Below are positions 1 to 5,751 of a stretch of DNA of 5,756 bases, piece after piece. Position numbers and translations under genes: made by a program. Below the pieces are notes generated by a model that saw nothing but the letters and a program-made list of their open reading frames with translations, made no database searches and was not told the origin of the DNA. How positions within the stretch are numbered: the first letter of the stretch is position 1; every line of letters begins with the position of its first letter. The stretch spans positions 1 through 5,756 of the forward strand of contig CAZBXV010000080.1 in NCBI GenBank assembly GCA_964496205.1, given 5' to 3'. This DNA comes from CAYLHS01 sp964496205. GTDB lineage: Bacteria > Actinomycetota > Acidimicrobiia > Spongiisociales > UBA4744.

Positions 1-65
1 CCGAACTGCCAGGTGCCGAGCCCGATCACCGACAGGCGTTCGCCGGACACGTCGAGGTATCGCAC
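1..65 (-). CDS. Aldo/keto reductase, N-terminal fragment (runs off the window)
   Basis: Only about 21 codons are present, and the gene continues beyond base 1. Read from a GTG at 65-63, the protein begins MRYLDVSGERLSVIGLGTWQ. This matches the usual opening of NADPH-dependent aldo/keto reductases: a first beta-hairpin followed by a G-L-G-T-W turn that begins the TIM barrel and lies near the nicotinamide site. The GTG lies 2 bases after the stop codon of the upstream thioesterase gene, with a GAGG ribosome binding site inside the end of that gene, so the two genes are probably co-transcribed and translationally coupled. The catalytic Asp/Tyr/Lys/His residues lie outside the window and cannot be checked, and the substrate cannot be inferred. 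The family call rests on one short N-terminal signature. Confidence 0.72.
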   Translation of the reverse strand, partial: MRYLDVSGERLSVIGLGTWQF

Positions 66-67
66 CT

Positions 68-460
68 TCAGATCCTCGCCAGCCGGTCGGCCAGCTCCGG
101 GGGCAGTCTCGTTGGCTTGCCGTCGAGGTCGGTCATCGCTCCAAGAATCTCGAGGGTCGCCAGCAGCGTTTCGCCCCGGCACATCTCCTGGTGCCACACG
201 GATGATGCCCTTCGCCGTTCGACGACCTCGGTCTCGATCCGAACCGTGTCGCCACCGACTGCTGGGACGATGAACCGAGCCTTCGCTTCCACGACGACGA
301 TGTGGAACCCTTCCGCGGTCATCGTGTCCATGGCGAGCCCAACCGATTCGAGCGCCTCGATGCGGGCCGTCTCGAAGTACCCGAAGTACGCGGTGTGGTT
401 GACGTGGTTGTATGGGTCAAGCTCGTAGAACCGTACCTTGAGCGTCGTCGTGTGTCGCAT
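68..460 (-). CDS. 4HBT-family (YbgC/FadM-like) acyl-CoA thioesterase
   Basis: This 130-residue protein has the length of a single hot-dog-fold domain. The 4-hydroxybenzoyl-CoA thioesterase signature is at the N-terminus: residues 11-33 read F-Y-E-L-D-P-Y-N-H-V-N-H followed by a Y..YFE.AR helix. Asp15 occupies the position of the catalytic aspartate of YbgC-type enzymes, and N21/H22 match the conserved segment that follows it. The remainder (VVVEAKARFIVPAVGGDTV, then a strand-rich stretch) fits the central sheet. Such enzymes hydrolyse acyl-CoA thioesters in the cytoplasm as tetramers or dimers of dimers; chain-length preference cannot be read from the sequence. The ATG at 460-458 begins just before the conserved fold. 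A weak GGA lies upstream. The stop is followed 2 bases later by an aldo/keto reductase start, suggesting one operon, although a shared pathway is not evident. The gene is divergent from the membrane methyltransferase-like gene. Confidence 0.85.
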   Translation of the reverse strand: MRHTTTLKVRFYELDPYNHVNHTAYFGYFETARIEALESVGLAMDTMTAEGFHIVVVEAKARFIVPAVGGDTVRIETEVVERRRASSVWHQEMCRGETLLATLEILGAMTDLDGKPTRLPPELADRLARI

Positions 461-523
461 GGCGTTCCGAGGCTACCTGCCGTAGCCGTGCTGGGCGTAG
501 GATCGAGGCGGAAGGAGGCAGCG
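461..523. promoter_or_regulatory. Divergent intergenic region between thioesterase and ICMT-like genes
   Basis: This 63-bp gap separates two divergently transcribed genes and must hold both of their promoters if each gene begins its own unit. On the plus strand a TAGGAT (498-503) could be a -10 element for the ICMT-like gene. It is followed by an AAGGAGG ribosome binding site at 512-518. I see no clear -35 partner at 16-18 bases. On the minus strand a TAGCCT-like hexamer near 472-477 is a weaker candidate for the thioesterase. No operator palindrome is evident. The assignments are inferred from short motifs only. Confidence 0.35.
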
Positions 524-1123
524 GTGGTGCCGTGGCTGAACGCAGGGCTGCTCGTCGTCTCGACCGCGCTCACCTTCGGCTTCTACGTGGCCAGTGCCGG
601 GCCGGCGGCCCTTGCCAAGCGGATCGGAACGGAAGCGGCCTACCGGAGATGCACGGTCTATCGGATGCTGTCCGGTGTGTTCATGACCGTCGCAGGCGTC
701 AACTACGTGGTCTATGCCTTCCACCCGTTGCCGTGGTCGTTTCCCGCTGGTTTTCCGTGGCCCTACTGGGTGTCGGCGCTGATTGCGGTAGTGATCGCTG
801 TCCCGTCGGGGATCGTATGGGTGCGCGGGATGAAAGACGCCGGCGAGGAGACGATGGTCCTGAAGGAGAGCCACTCCATGTACGGCGGCATCTATACGCG
901 GATCCGGCATCCTCAGGCAGCCGGCGAGGTGTGGTACTGGTGGGTCTTCGCGTTTCTCTGCCACTCGCCGTTCCTTGCCGTCTACTCGCTCGTGTGGCTG
1001 CCGCTCTTCCATCTCATGTCGAGGGCCGAGGAACGCGACCTGCTGATTCGCTACGGCGACGCGTACCGTGCCTACATGGACCGAACCGGCATGTACGTGC
1101 CCAAACGTCGGGTCGGCGGATAG
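524..1123 (+). CDS. Integral membrane protein, isoprenylcysteine carboxyl methyltransferase (ICMT)-like
   Basis: The protein is 199 residues from the GTG at 524, or 198 from the adjacent GTG at 527. The start is fixed by an AAGGAGG at 512-518, 5 or 8 bases upstream. The open frame extends further back, but that part is antisense to the thioesterase and does not look like protein. Four hydrophobic segments are visible near residues 3-23, 46-64, 78-100 and 134-160. The C-terminal half has the layout of the ICMT/PEMT-like membrane methyltransferases: Y-T-R-I-R-H-P at 124-130, a hydrophobic hairpin, then E-E-R-D (169-172) and Y-G-D-A-Y-R-A-Y (177-184) ending in Y-V-P (191-193). In the family these elements bind S-adenosylmethionine at the membrane face. 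The usual RHPxYxG is replaced by RHPQAAGE, so activity is uncertain. The substrate is unknown; bacteria generally lack prenylated CaaX proteins. The stop lies 4 bases from the convergent stop of the thiQ-like gene. Confidence 0.75.
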   Translation: MVPWLNAGLLVVSTALTFGFYVASAGPAALAKRIGTEAAYRRCTVYRMLSGVFMTVAGVNYVVYAFHPLPWSFPAGFPWPYWVSALIAVVIAVPSGIVWVRGMKDAGEETMVLKESHSMYGGIYTRIRHPQAAGEVWYWWVFAFLCHSPFLAVYSLVWLPLFHLMSRAEERDLLIRYGDAYRAYMDRTGMYVPKRRVGG

Positions 1124-1127
1124 CCGG

Positions 1128-2111
1128 TCAGAGCCCGACGACGCCATCAGGGTCGATTCCAAACGAGAAGTCCGAGCCGATCTCGGGTTCATCGTCCAGT
1201 TCCGCCTCGAGTGTCGACCCGTCGTTCAGCCCGATCGTCACGCGGTAGTGCCCGCCCCGAAAGCTTCGCTGTGTGACGACGCCTCGCATCGAGCCGCCGA
1301 GAGTGACGGCACCCTCTCTCACAACAACCTCGTGATCGCCATCAGCCAGATCAGAAACCTCGAACGATCCCCACGACGCCGTCGCAACTCCGCCAGATAC
1401 CTGAACGTCGACCACGTTCGAAAACCCGAGGAAGCGTGCGGCCCAGGCGTTGGCGGGCTTGCGCCACACTTGTTCAGGGGTGCCGGTCTGAACAACGGTT
1501 CCGTCACGCAGAATGACCATCTGATCGGCGATGGCGAACGCCTCCTCCTGATCGTGGGTGACGTAGATCGCCGTGATCCGATGCCGAACGAGCAAGTCGC
1601 GCAGCTGGGGCACGAGACGCTCTCTGAGTGCTCGATCGAGCGATCCGACCGGCTCGTCGAACATCAGCATCTTCGGCTCCGGAGCAAGGGAACGGGCGAG
1701 CGCAACCCGTTGTTGTTCCCCTCCTGATAGACGGCCGACCCCCCGGTCCTGGTACCCCTGGAGCCCCACCCACTCGAGAACCTGCGAGACACGTCGGCGG
1801 ACATCGGGCCGGCCCTCGATGCCGAACGCCACATTGCCCCCCACGGTCATGTGGGGGAACAGGGCATAGTCCTGAAACATCAGGCCGAACCCTCGCGCGT
1901 GGGGTGGCACGCCGTTGAGGCGTTCTCCGTTCCACGAGATCGAGCCCGCGTCTGGCGACTCCAGGCCCGCAACCGCCCGGAGCAGTGTCGACTTGCCGCT
2001 GCCACTCGGACCGAGGATCGCCACGACGGTTCCATCGGGAACGGTCAGATTCACGCCGTGCATGAACGGCTCACCTTCGAAAGACACTGCGAGACCGCGG
2101 ACCTCCAGCAT
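1128..2111 (-). CDS. thiQ: Thiamine ABC transporter ATP-binding protein (ThiQ-like, with C-terminal extension)
   Basis: This is a 327-residue cytoplasmic ATPase of the ABC class. All nucleotide-binding motifs are intact: Walker A GPSGSGKST at 34-42, Q-loop Gln80 in the MFQDYALFPHMTV stretch, signature LSGGEQQR at 128-135, Walker B ending in FDEP with Asp152/Glu153, the SLD D-loop at 157-159, and switch His186 in VTHDQEEA. Two copies should pair on the ThiP permease and drive import. The start ATG overlaps the thiP stop by one base (TGATG), and GGGGAG lies 5 bases upstream, so translation is coupled. The protein is longer than Escherichia coli ThiQ, which is about 230 residues. Residues from about 231 to 327 are strand-rich and resemble the TOBE-type regulatory domain of FbpC/PotA-like ATPases. 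The thiamine role comes from the operon partners and the TPP riboswitch, not from the ATPase itself, which alone could be called an iron- or polyamine-type subunit. Confidence 0.88.
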   Translation of the reverse strand: MLEVRGLAVSFEGEPFMHGVNLTVPDGTVVAILGPSGSGKSTLLRAVAGLESPDAGSISWNGERLNGVPPHARGFGLMFQDYALFPHMTVGGNVAFGIEGRPDVRRRVSQVLEWVGLQGYQDRGVGRLSGGEQQRVALARSLAPEPKMLMFDEPVGSLDRALRERLVPQLRDLLVRHRITAIYVTHDQEEAFAIADQMVILRDGTVVQTGTPEQVWRKPANAWAARFLGFSNVVDVQVSGGVATASWGSFEVSDLADGDHEVVVREGAVTLGGSMRGVVTQRSFRGGHYRVTIGLNDGSTLEAELDDEPEIGSDFSFGIDPDGVVGL

Positions 2112-3712
2112 CAGAACTCCCCGAGGTTGCCGAAGCGGAACCGCTCGATGGCGAACATCGACGCGGCGGTGAGGACCATCAGGATGGTGGCCAGGGCCAG
2201 CGCCTCCGGGAACGTGCCGGGCCGTCCGAGCAGACGAAAGATGGCGATCGGAAGGGTTGGTGTCGACGGCCGGGCCAGGAAGCTGGTGGCGCCGAACTCA
2301 CCCAGCGACACAGCGAACGCGAAGCCTGCGCCGACGAGGCCGGCCCGGAAGATCATCGGCAGGTCGATCCTGCGCCAGACCCGGGATGGTGACGCCCCGA
2401 GCATCGCAGCGGCGTCGCGAAGCCGCTGCCGGACCGACCGCATGACCGGTACCGCCGTGCGCACCACGAACGGTACGGCGACAAGCGCATGGGCGATCGG
2501 CAGCAGCACAGGCGAGGTGCGCAGGTCGATCGGCTTGCCGAGGGCGACGAGAAACCCGAACCCGATCGTGACGGCCGACGTGCCGAGCGGCAGCATCAGG
2601 ACGACGTCGAACACCCGGGAGAACCAGCCGGTCCGGTAGGCGACGATCGACGCCGCCATCATTCCCACGGCGAGTGCGATGACGGCGGCCGCCGTTGCGA
2701 TCAGCAGGGAGTTGCGTATCGCCTCGGCCGGCGGAACGAACAACGCCGACGTGTGAGTGAACAACGATCGGTATGCGGAGAGGCCCAATCCAGAGGACGT
2801 ACGGAACGATCTCGCCACCAGCAGCGCGAGAGGCGTGCCGAGGAACACGGCGGTGAATCCGAGGACCCCGCCCACGACGAGACGGTCCCGCAGCATGCGC
2901 GGGGCTCTGGCGATCTCACCGGAAGGTCGCAAAGGCAGTTCGATCGCCCGTCGCCGCTGGAACGACGAGTAGACGAAGAGGATCGATGTCACTCCCACGA
3001 GTTGTACCACCGCGAGTGCGGCGGCGATTGGCAGTTGCAGATAGGTGACGGTCTGGCGGTAGATCTCCACCTCGATCGTCGAGAAGCGCAGCCCTCCGAG
3101 GATCAGAATCACTCCGAACGACGTGAATGTGAACAGAAACACAATCGACCCGGCCGCCGCAAGCGCCGGTCGCAGGAGCGGAAGGGTGACACGACGGAAC
3201 GTGCGCCACCGTCCAGCTCCGAGCATGCGGGAAGCCTCTTCGAAGCGAGGGTCGAGGTTCGCCCAGAATCCACCGACCGTTCGCACGACCACGGCGTAGT
3301 TGAAGAACACATGGGCGATCAGGATCAACCACACAGTTCCGCTCAGGTCTACGACGCCCGTGGGCCCCAAGAGGGCGAGAAAGGCCGTTCCCACGACGAC
3401 TGTCGGCAGCACGAACGGAACGGTGATCGCCGCCCGGATCGCGCTCTTGCCGGGAAACCGAAATCGGGCGAACACGAAGGCGGCAGGCATCGCGACGGCA
3501 ACCGTCAGCAACATCGACACAGTCGCCTGCCACACGGTGAACCAGATGGCGCCCCGAAGCGTGCCGCGATCGAACACCTCGACAAACGGCCCGAGATTGC
3601 CCGCCAGGCTCTTCGCCAGGATCGCCGCGAGCGGGTAGGCGAAGAAGTAGGCGAGGAACGCCAGCGGCACCCCGATGAGCAGGATGTTCCCGAGGCGGGA
3701 GCGGGCTGTCAT
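2111..3712 (-). CDS. thiP: Thiamine ABC transporter permease, fused two-domain type
   Basis: The protein is 533 residues from the ATG at 3712-3710, close to the length of E. coli ThiP. It is a fusion of two binding-protein-dependent permease domains. Each half carries an EAA loop, the cytoplasmic coupling helix that docks on the ATPase: EEASRMLGAGRW...LP around residues 158-179 and RDAAAMLGASPSRVW...LP around 432-452. Many hydrophobic spans surround them, and the two halves are joined near residues 250-278 by a basic, charged linker. The protein forms the transmembrane path for thiamine released by ThiB. The chosen ATG overlaps the thiB stop in an ATGA arrangement. An in-frame GTG at 3745 would add 11 charged residues and overlap thiB by 37 bases, which is less likely. 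The FbpB/ThiP superfamily includes iron(III) permeases of the same form, so thiamine specificity rests on the neighbouring ThiB and riboswitch. Confidence 0.9.
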   Translation of the reverse strand: MTARSRLGNILLIGVPLAFLAYFFAYPLAAILAKSLAGNLGPFVEVFDRGTLRGAIWFTVWQATVSMLLTVAVAMPAAFVFARFRFPGKSAIRAAITVPFVLPTVVVGTAFLALLGPTGVVDLSGTVWLILIAHVFFNYAVVVRTVGGFWANLDPRFEEASRMLGAGRWRTFRRVTLPLLRPALAAAGSIVFLFTFTSFGVILILGGLRFSTIEVEIYRQTVTYLQLPIAAALAVVQLVGVTSILFVYSSFQRRRAIELPLRPSGEIARAPRMLRDRLVVGGVLGFTAVFLGTPLALLVARSFRTSSGLGLSAYRSLFTHTSALFVPPAEAIRNSLLIATAAAVIALAVGMMAASIVAYRTGWFSRVFDVVLMLPLGTSAVTIGFGFLVALGKPIDLRTSPVLLPIAHALVAVPFVVRTAVPVMRSVRQRLRDAAAMLGASPSRVWRRIDLPMIFRAGLVGAGFAFAVSLGEFGATSFLARPSTPTLPIAIFRLLGRPGTFPEALALATILMVLTAASMFAIERFRFGNLGEF

Positions 3713-4776
3713 CCTCGAACGATGTCGGTCCACTGCTGGATCCACTCCTCACGGTTCTGTTCGATACGTGCAGGGTCCATGGTTTCGGGGTTCTCTGGCA
3801 TCACGGCGAACTGCTCAAACTCGGCCGGGAGGCCCACGGTGTCGTTGGCAGGGAACACGAACATGCTGAGCGGCATGTCCTCCTGGAACGTGGACGACAG
3901 CATGAAGTCGATGAGCTTGCCGGCCGCCTCGGCGTGGGTCGTTCCGGAGAGGATGCCCGCGTATTCGACCTGTCGGAAGCAGCCGCTCGTCATCACTCCG
4001 GTCGGAGCCTCCTCGAGTGGCACCTCCGAGTAGTAGACCTCCGCAGCCGGGGAACTGGCGTAGGAGACCACCAGCGGCCAGGCCCCATCCGATGCCGCCG
4101 AGAAGTCCGAGTAGTACGCCTCTGTCCACCCGGCGTCGACCTTGACACCGTTGGTGACGAGGTCCTTCCAGTAGTCCTGCCAGGTGTAGTTGCCGCTGTC
4201 ACCGAATGTGGAGATCGTCGCGAGAAGGAACGCGAGCCCCGGTGAAGAGGTAGCAGGATCTTCCACGACGAGCATGTCTTTGTAGGTGGGGTTCGCCAGG
4301 TCCTCGAGTGATGTGGGCGCTGGCATGTCGCTGCTGAACGCAGCCTTGTCGTAGTTGACGCACACGTCGCCGTAGTCGATAGGGGTCACCCGGTCGCCTG
4401 CCTGGAGGCTCTCGGGCACTGTGTCCAGCATGTTCGACGTATAGGGCTCGAAGATGTCTTCGGAGAGGGCTCGAGAGAGGAATGTGTTGTCGATGCCGTA
4501 CATGACGTCGGCGATTGGGTTGTCCTTGGTGAGGATCGCCTGGTTCAGCATGGTCCCGGCGTCATCCGACCTGAGGACGTCGACGGTGATTCCGGTCTCG
4601 GCGGTGAATCTTTCGAGGATCCCTTCTGAAACGGCGAACGAGTCGTGGGTCAGCAGAGTGATCGTTTCGCCGTCGGCCGCCGCTGATCCCGATGTGGCCG
4701 ATGTGCAGGCGGTCAGGACGAGCGCTGCCCCCAAGACAAGCCCGCCAACGCGGCGGGCTCCCGATGTGTTTCGCAT
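3709..4776 (-). CDS. thiB: Thiamine-binding lipoprotein of the ABC transporter
   Basis: This is a 355-residue extracellular substrate-binding protein. The N-terminus is a lipoprotein signal: basic residues (R8, R9), a hydrophobic core, and the lipobox L-T-A-C with lipidated Cys24. In a Gram-positive-type envelope this would tether the protein to the outer face of the membrane. The mature part follows the ThiB/TbpA type-II binding-protein pattern: LLTHDSF at 41-47, PIDYGDVCVNYDKAAF at 132-147, DPATSSPGLAFL at 173-184, GWTEAYYSDF at 216-225, LVVSYASSPA at 235-244, and a closing SSTFQEDMP...FPAN...LPAEFE region. These match the E. coli thiamine-binding protein in order and wording (WTEAY, LSYTTSPA, QVE, MYPV, LPAGFE). 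The ATG at 4776-4774 has AAGGAGG 4 bases upstream. That ribosome binding site is buried in a hairpin below a TPP riboswitch, which independently supports thiamine as ligand. The stop overlaps the thiP start. C139 and C266 may pair (see findings). Confidence 0.93.
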   Translation of the reverse strand: MRNTSGARRVGGLVLGAALVLTACTSATSGSAAADGETITLLTHDSFAVSEGILERFTAETGITVDVLRSDDAGTMLNQAILTKDNPIADVMYGIDNTFLSRALSEDIFEPYTSNMLDTVPESLQAGDRVTPIDYGDVCVNYDKAAFSSDMPAPTSLEDLANPTYKDMLVVEDPATSSPGLAFLLATISTFGDSGNYTWQDYWKDLVTNGVKVDAGWTEAYYSDFSAASDGAWPLVVSYASSPAAEVYYSEVPLEEAPTGVMTSGCFRQVEYAGILSGTTHAEAAGKLIDFMLSSTFQEDMPLSMFVFPANDTVGLPAEFEQFAVMPENPETMDPARIEQNREEWIQQWTDIVRG

Positions 4777-4779
4777 GGT

Positions 4780-4800
4780 GCCTCCTTCGTCGTCGGAGGC
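4780..4800 (-). promoter_or_regulatory. Shine-Dalgarno-sequestering hairpin (riboswitch expression platform)
   Basis: In the thiB leader, GCCUCC (4800-4795) is perfectly complementary to GGAGGC (4785-4780), with a 9-base loop. GGAGGC holds the ribosome binding site of thiB, 4 bases before its ATG. The hairpin would block initiation when formed. It lacks a following uridine run, so it is not an intrinsic terminator; control is most likely at translation. This is the common arrangement for TPP riboswitches in high-GC bacteria. The base pairing is seen directly; the regulatory role is inferred. Confidence 0.72.
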
Positions 4801-4810
4801 CAGGCTGAGG

Positions 4811-4898
4811 CTGCTTCCTACGCCGGCATTATCCGGTCAGGTTCCAACGGTCGGAGGGATTCTCCTTCTCAGCCCGGACAAACCGAGCTCCCGTGCAG
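4811..4898 (-). ncRNA. TPP riboswitch (THI element) aptamer
   Basis: The leader upstream of thiB carries the diagnostic Thi-box segments: GGGCUGAGA (4875-4867) and, further on, GAACCUGA, CCGGAUAAUGCCGG and CGUAGG between 4845 and 4817. The expected helices can be drawn. P1 is CUGC (4898-4895) with GCAG (4814-4811). P2 is ACGG (4894-4891) with CCGU (4850-4847). P3 is GCUCGG (4888-4883) with CCGGGC (4877-4872). An extra stem P3a is GGAG (4865-4862) with CUCC (4856-4853). P5 is CCGG with CCGG around AUAAUG. P4 is CCU with AGG. The UGAGA bulge that grips the pyrimidine ring of thiamine pyrophosphate and the GAUAAUGCC region near the diphosphate-binding side are both intact, so ligand binding is expected. 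High TPP should switch off the downstream thiamine transporter genes. Confidence 0.96.
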
Positions 4899-4932
4899 AA
4901 AAGATCCTACCCGCCCATGTGAGGGAACGACC
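4899..4932 (-). promoter_or_regulatory. Candidate promoter of the thiamine transporter operon
   Basis: A TAGGAT at 4909-4904 on the minus strand fits a housekeeping -10 element and would place transcription start near 4898-4896, right where the 5' strand of riboswitch helix P1 begins. That agreement supports the assignment. The -35 region at the expected distance (about 4932-4927, GGTCGT) is a poor match to TTGACA, which is common in actinobacterial promoters. This is inferred from motif and position only. Confidence 0.42.
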
Positions 4933-4966
4933 GGACGAATCGCGCTGAAGGTCGCGCGGTACTGAC

Positions 4967-5170
4967 TCAGCTCTCGTTGCCGGGGTCGTTCGGGGTGGCA
5001 GGCTCGTCTGATCGCTCTCTGGTGCCGCCCATCAGGATGGCAACACCCAGGGCAATGACGAGCGCAGGTACGAGGTAGCCGGACGGTACCGCCCACACAT
5101 CGGCGGCATCCAGGAGGAAGACTATGCCGATGATGATGAAGAAGACTCCTGCGGTGATCGATCCTCTCAT
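4967..5170 (-). CDS. Small LiaI/LiaF-like two-helix membrane protein (DUF5668-like)
   Basis: This 67-residue protein has two membrane segments, about residues 6-22 (GVFFIIIGIVFLL) and 31-48 (YLVPALVIALGVAIL), joined by a short DAADVWAVPSG turn. A hydrophilic tail rich in charged residues, Pro and Asn ends at residue 67. The pattern is the LiaI/LiaF-type transmembrane domain, often labelled DUF5668. The ATG (5170-5168) overlaps the stop of the preceding gene as ATGA, and a GGAG lies 7 bases upstream within that gene, so translation is coupled. It aligns well with the first 50 residues of the neighbouring 194-residue protein, including G-F/V..I.GI.FLL.AADV and a P..LVIALG-type second helix, implying a duplicated domain. 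In Firmicutes, Lia proteins respond to cell-envelope stress, but here no two-component genes are in the window, so function is unassigned. Confidence 0.8.
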   Translation of the reverse strand: MRGSITAGVFFIIIGIVFLLDAADVWAVPSGYLVPALVIALGVAILMGGTRERSDEPATPNDPGNES

Positions 5171-5751
5171 CGTGACACTCCGATCTGTCCGGCGAACGAG
5201 GATGTCTTCAGAACGAGGGTTCCTCCGCTCCCCGACGAGGTCGTGTTCAGGTTTGCACCAACGCCTGAGCGAGTCTCACCGAACGCGCTGATCTCACCGA
5301 CGAAAGAACTGGCCTTGACCTCGACGATGCCGGTTGTTGGGGCATATACCTTGACGTCGCCGGCGAATATGCTGATGTTCAGGGTCGTTGTCCCCTCAGG
5401 CAAGTCGAGATTGCGCAGATCGACGACGAGGTTCCCGGCGAACATCGAAATGTCCTCGAGGTCCGCAACATCCGTGACGGTTACGGTGCGATCACCGACA
5501 CCCGTCGGAATGACCGTTGACCGGCCAACGGATCCTGACATCAGGACGATCGTGATGATGATCCCCAACGCAATCAGGCCGCCACGGCTTTGGCTCCTTG
5601 GTTCGACGATGAGAGCCAGCCCGATGACGATGAGGATGCTTGGCAGGATCCATTGCCATGGGAACTCCGTCACGTAGTCCGCTGCTTGAAGGAACCACCC
5701 GATGCCTATTGCGAGGATCAGCAGTCCGAAGATGATGCGGCCCGGTTTCAT
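5167..5751 (-). CDS. LiaF-like membrane protein with C-terminal beta-repeat domain
   Basis: The protein is 194 residues from the ATG at 5751-5749. Only 5 bases lie upstream, so its ribosome binding site is not visible, but the N-terminus aligns with that of the paralogous 67-residue neighbour, which supports the start. Hydrophobic segments are at about 5-22, 34-49 and 58-74. The soluble part (from about 76) is strand-rich and carries a recurring (S/T)xFxG motif: MFAG near 103-106, IFAG near 128-131, SFVG near 149-152 and SFAG near 185-188, each followed by alternating hydrophobic residues. This matches the LiaF C-terminal/DUF4097-like class of right-handed beta-helix-type domains. LiaF itself inhibits a LiaS-type sensor kinase in Firmicutes; a comparable regulatory role is only a guess here, since no kinase is in view. 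Upstream genes in the same operon may lie beyond the window. Confidence 0.8.
   Translation of the reverse strand: MKPGRIIFGLLILAIGIGWFLQAADYVTEFPWQWILPSILIVIGLALIVEPRSQSRGGLIALGIIITIVLMSGSVGRSTVIPTGVGDRTVTVTDVADLEDISMFAGNLVVDLRNLDLPEGTTTLNISIFAGDVKVYAPTTGIVEVKASSFVGEISAFGETRSGVGANLNTTSSGSGGTLVLKTSSFAGQIGVSR

Noticed and set aside
302..523. N-terminal extension of the ICMT-like open frame back to an ATG at 302
   Set aside because: The extra 74 residues are antisense to the thioesterase gene and have no hydrophobic or family-like character, while a strong AAGGAGG directly precedes the GTGs at 524 and 527.
3713..3745. GTG at 3745 as start of thiP
   Set aside because: It adds 11 polar residues deep in thiB, whereas the ATG at 3712 overlaps the thiB stop in the usual ATGA form and begins just before the first membrane helix.
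2489..4033. A 514-codon open frame on the plus strand across thiP and thiB
   Set aside because: It is antisense to two clearly conserved genes. The translation is dominated by Arg, Glu, Gln, His and Asp with no domain pattern, as expected for the opposite strand of GC-rich membrane protein genes.
4780..4800. GC-rich hairpin before thiB read as an intrinsic terminator
   Set aside because: No uridine run follows. The 3' strand is the ribosome binding site itself, so translational control fits better.
4941..4958. Possible terminator hairpin CGCGC/GCGCG after the small LiaI-like gene
   Set aside because: The stem is only 5 bp with an 8-base loop and is followed by ATTCG, not a uridine run. It is too weak to call as an intrinsic terminator.
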